Positions 15,052 to 16,588 of a stretch of 16,588 nucleotides of DNA are shown here, in pieces; the stretch's first letter is position 1, and every line of letters begins with the position of its first letter. The stretch comes from Chloroflexota bacterium (lineage in GTDB: Bacteria > Chloroflexota > Dehalococcoidia > Dehalococcoidales > RBG-16-60-22). The translations under genes and the position numbers were made by a program. The notes under the pieces are model-generated. The model did not search any database and was not told the DNA's origin. It saw only the letters and a list, made by a program, of their open reading frames with translations. The stretch covers positions 1-16,588 of the forward strand of contig VGOH01000007.1 of NCBI GenBank assembly GCA_016875955.1. Direction: 5' to 3'.

Positions 15052-15294
15052 GGTTCTTATTTGCCTTTGGTTGGCAGTTGATGCCTCACCCCTGACCCCT
15101 CTCCAGCCAGAATCGCTGGCAAGTAACCACAGGCATAAATGGCTGGAGAGGGGAGTCTAGAGGAGAGAGGGCTCCGCTCCCTCTCCAATCCTTTCACCCT
15201 CTCAAACATTATAAAGATGGAGCGTAAAAGATAAACCTGTTTGAGAGGGGGACACAGGGGGTGAGCAAAAGAACGGCTATAGACAAATAATACC
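15052..15294 (+). repeat. Dispersed 243-bp cloverleaf repeat (MITE-like), copy 3
   Basis: Terminal inverted repeats are near 15052-15073 and 15274-15294, imperfect but clearly related to those of copy 2. The closing stem is 15085-15092 with 15258-15265. Arm 1 is a perfect 14 bp (15096-15109 with 15140-15153). Arm 2 is 7 bp (15165-15171 with 15179-15185). Arm 3 is 15195-15208 with 15238-15251, with one mismatch. It lies between the convergent ends of the Ca2+-ATPase and galT genes and fills most of 15015-15338. No T-run terminator was found in that gap, so the stems may end transcription from either side (inference). Confidence 0.9.
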
Positions 15295-15338
15295 TTTGCC
15301 GCGGGACTTCTGGCCGCTGCACCAGCAGTGTTGGAGGC

Positions 15339-16376
15339 CTATCCCGAGGAAATTTTTCCCTCTTTAATCAGCCTCTTAAAACAGGACTGCAGATGGCCTG
15401 CCGAGTCCTCAGGCATGACAGTGCTGATGTAAATGCCGGAACCCATTTCAAAGCCAGCGATAGTGGTGAGGCGGGGGACAATGCGGATATGCCAGTGGTA
15501 GTAAGGGTCTTCCTCATCCTCGGTAAGCGTACTGTCGACCATCAGGTTAAAGGCCGGATTGTCCAGCGATTCATGCAGGCAGAGGAGAACATTTTTCAGC
15601 GCCCTGGCCAGCTGGTTCATATACGTATCAGGGAAGATGCCGAAGGAAGCGCAATGGTCTCTGGGCATTATCCACGTCTCATAGGCAGCATGTGAGGCAT
15701 AAGGATGGAAGACCACAAACTGCTCGGTCTTGGCCACGATTCTCCTGTCCTTTTCCAGTTCCCCGGCCAGTAAATCGCAGTACAGACACCGGCCCCGGTC
15801 CATATAATACTCGTGGGCGATGTCAAACTGATGGTGATAAGAAGGCGCCACGATGGGCGTGGCGACTACCTGCGAGTGCGGATGTATCAGCGAAGTGCCT
15901 GAAGCCCAGCCATGGTTCTTGAAGATGGTGATGAATTTCAGGTACTTTTCCTTTTTCAACGCGTTATATCTTTCCTGATAGGTTATCAGCACTTTCTCCA
16001 GCTGTTCGTAGCTCATCAACGCCATGGGCGTATTGTGCGAGGGCGTTTCAATGATGACCTCATGGGCCCCGGTGCCGTCCATCTTGCGGAAGAGACGTCC
16101 CTCCTCCACGATATTTCCATCTTCACCCGCGCAGAGCGCGGCAAAGCGGTTGGGCACCACCCTCACCTCCCACGGAGCCCCCTTGTCCGAAACGGGAAGC
16201 CGGAATACCTCCGGAGGCGTCATCTCCTCATTGCCCGGGCAGAAAGGACAGGATGAATCAAAGCTGGGCAGCTCATCGGCGGGCCTGACCCGATGTTTCG
16301 GCTGGGGGCGTTTCGCCCTCTCCGGGGCCAGTATCACCCAGGCCTTGGTAGTCGGGTCTTGCCTAAGCTCTGACAT
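15339..16376 (-). CDS. galT: Galactose-1-phosphate uridylyltransferase
   Basis: This 345-residue, full-length HIT-superfamily enzyme of the Leloir pathway exchanges UMP between UDP-glucose and galactose-1-phosphate. The start SELRQDPTTKAWVILAPERAKRP is typical. Zinc ligands Cys43 and Cys46 (CPFC) and His114 match E. coli GalT Cys52, Cys55 and His115. The active site GTSLIHPHSQ holds His165 (zinc) and His167, the nucleophile that carries the uridylyl group. A second CLYC (196-199) and the C-terminal HWHIRIVPR...GFEMGSGIYIS repeat of the fold are present. Relatives sometimes use other sugar phosphates or ADP donors, so strict galactose use is not certain. GAGGAG lies just before the ATG. It is downstream of the nucleotidyltransferase gene by 50 bp on the same strand and probably forms an operon with it. 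Confidence 0.95.
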   Translation of the reverse strand: MSELRQDPTTKAWVILAPERAKRPQPKHRVRPADELPSFDSSCPFCPGNEEMTPPEVFRLPVSDKGAPWEVRVVPNRFAALCAGEDGNIVEEGRLFRKMDGTGAHEVIIETPSHNTPMALMSYEQLEKVLITYQERYNALKKEKYLKFITIFKNHGWASGTSLIHPHSQVVATPIVAPSYHHQFDIAHEYYMDRGRCLYCDLLAGELEKDRRIVAKTEQFVVFHPYASHAAYETWIMPRDHCASFGIFPDTYMNQLARALKNVLLCLHESLDNPAFNLMVDSTLTEDEEDPYYHWHIRIVPRLTTIAGFEMGSGIYISTVMPEDSAGHLQSCFKRLIKEGKISSG

Positions 16377-16409
16377 CTTCTCCTCAAGCCCCCTGGGGAC
16401 AGTCCAGAC

Positions 16410-16423
16410 TACCGCCGGCGGTA
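16410..16423. promoter_or_regulatory. 14-bp perfect palindrome between nucleotidyltransferase and galT
   Basis: TACCGCCGGCGGTA is a perfect inverted repeat 3 bp past the stop of the nucleotidyltransferase gene and 33 bp upstream of galT. It has no T-run in the direction of transcription, so it is not a standard terminator. It could be a protein-binding site or a processing/attenuation hairpin. The structure is certain; the role is a guess. Confidence 0.35.
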
Positions 16424-16426
16424 CTT

Positions 16427-16588
16427 TTATTCTTTATGGACCGGACGCTGCCGCTTTGGCCGTATCGTTTCCCCGCTCTGGACAATAGAGCTATGGAAGT
16501 CTTTCTCGGTGACATTACAGGCAATGGAACAGTTGCGGCCTATCTTGACCCCCTCCGGAATCTTGGCCGCCTTGCCGACGACGGTGAT
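16427..16588 (-). CDS. GlgC-like sugar-phosphate nucleotidyltransferase, C-terminal end (5' part outside window)
   Basis: Reading in from the window edge on the minus strand, 53 codons are open and end at TAA (16429-16427). The peptide begins ITVVGKAAKIPEGVKIGRNC. This is the hexapeptide-repeat left-handed beta-helix style of the C-terminal domain of glucose-1-phosphate adenylyltransferase and related NTP-transferases. It ends in a basic tail, RPKRQRPVHKE. Adjacent galT fits a sugar-nucleotide unit. The catalytic domain is not in the window, so the nucleotide and sugar cannot be named. Confidence 0.75.
   Translation of the reverse strand: MTVVGKAAKIPEGVKIGRNCSIACNVTEKDFHSSIVQSGETIRPKRQRPVHKE

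Noticed and set aside
1869..15294. Three repeats as a CRISPR array
   Set aside because: Copies are 5-8 kb apart, about 244 bp long and structured, with no short repeat-spacer pattern and no cas genes.

Overview
The window looks like a chromosomal stretch from an anaerobic, moderately GC-rich bacterium. My best guess is the Chloroflexota (Dehalococcoidia-like). This is inferred from the mix of a split pyruvate carboxylase/oxaloacetate decarboxylase carboxyltransferase subunit, a giant 2-hydroxyacyl-CoA dehydratase activase-type iron-sulfur protein, a QueG-like double-cluster ferredoxin protein, and small lipoproteins. No rRNA, tRNA, CRISPR array, phage gene or transposase was seen. Genes sit in short units of one to three on alternating strands.

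Layout. 1-420 (+): C-terminal part of a D-2-hydroxyacid dehydrogenase cut by the window edge. 482-3418 (-): two major facilitator transporters, one of fosmidomycin-resistance (FSR) type and one of oxalate/formate-antiporter or monocarboxylate type, separated by a 244-bp repeat. 3605-5080 (+): a carboxyltransferase subunit (PycB/OadA/transcarboxylase 5S) without a biotin domain, driven by a good sigma-70-like promoter. 5095-7196 (-): a QueG-like 4Fe-4S protein behind an acyl-transferase-type (C45) self-processing hydrolase. 7611-15014 (+): a lipoprotein, then a 1,377-residue double-activase/dehydratase-like protein, then a SERCA-type Ca2+ P-type ATPase whose start codon lies one base after the preceding stop. 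15339-16588 (-): galT preceded by the C-terminal end of a GlgC-like sugar nucleotidyltransferase.

The most distinctive non-coding content is a family of three dispersed elements (1869-2112, 7290-7533, 15052-15294). They are 243-244 bp long, have imperfect ~21-bp terminal inverted repeats, and each can fold into a four-way cloverleaf. The cloverleaf has a closing stem and three hairpin arms, whose arms are nearly invariant between copies while the loops drift. They sit only in intergenic spaces at the borders of transcription units and carry no gene, so they look like non-autonomous (MITE-like) or structural repeats. They account for most of the three long gene-free gaps (1721-2134, 7197-7610, 15015-15338).

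Functional themes: anaerobic C3/C4 carboxylate metabolism and transport (pycB plus the second MFS gene); low-potential, ATP-driven iron-sulfur electron transfer (activase fusion); cation export; and sugar-nucleotide metabolism (galT plus nucleotidyltransferase). Gene names are by recognition of motifs only; no database search was possible.
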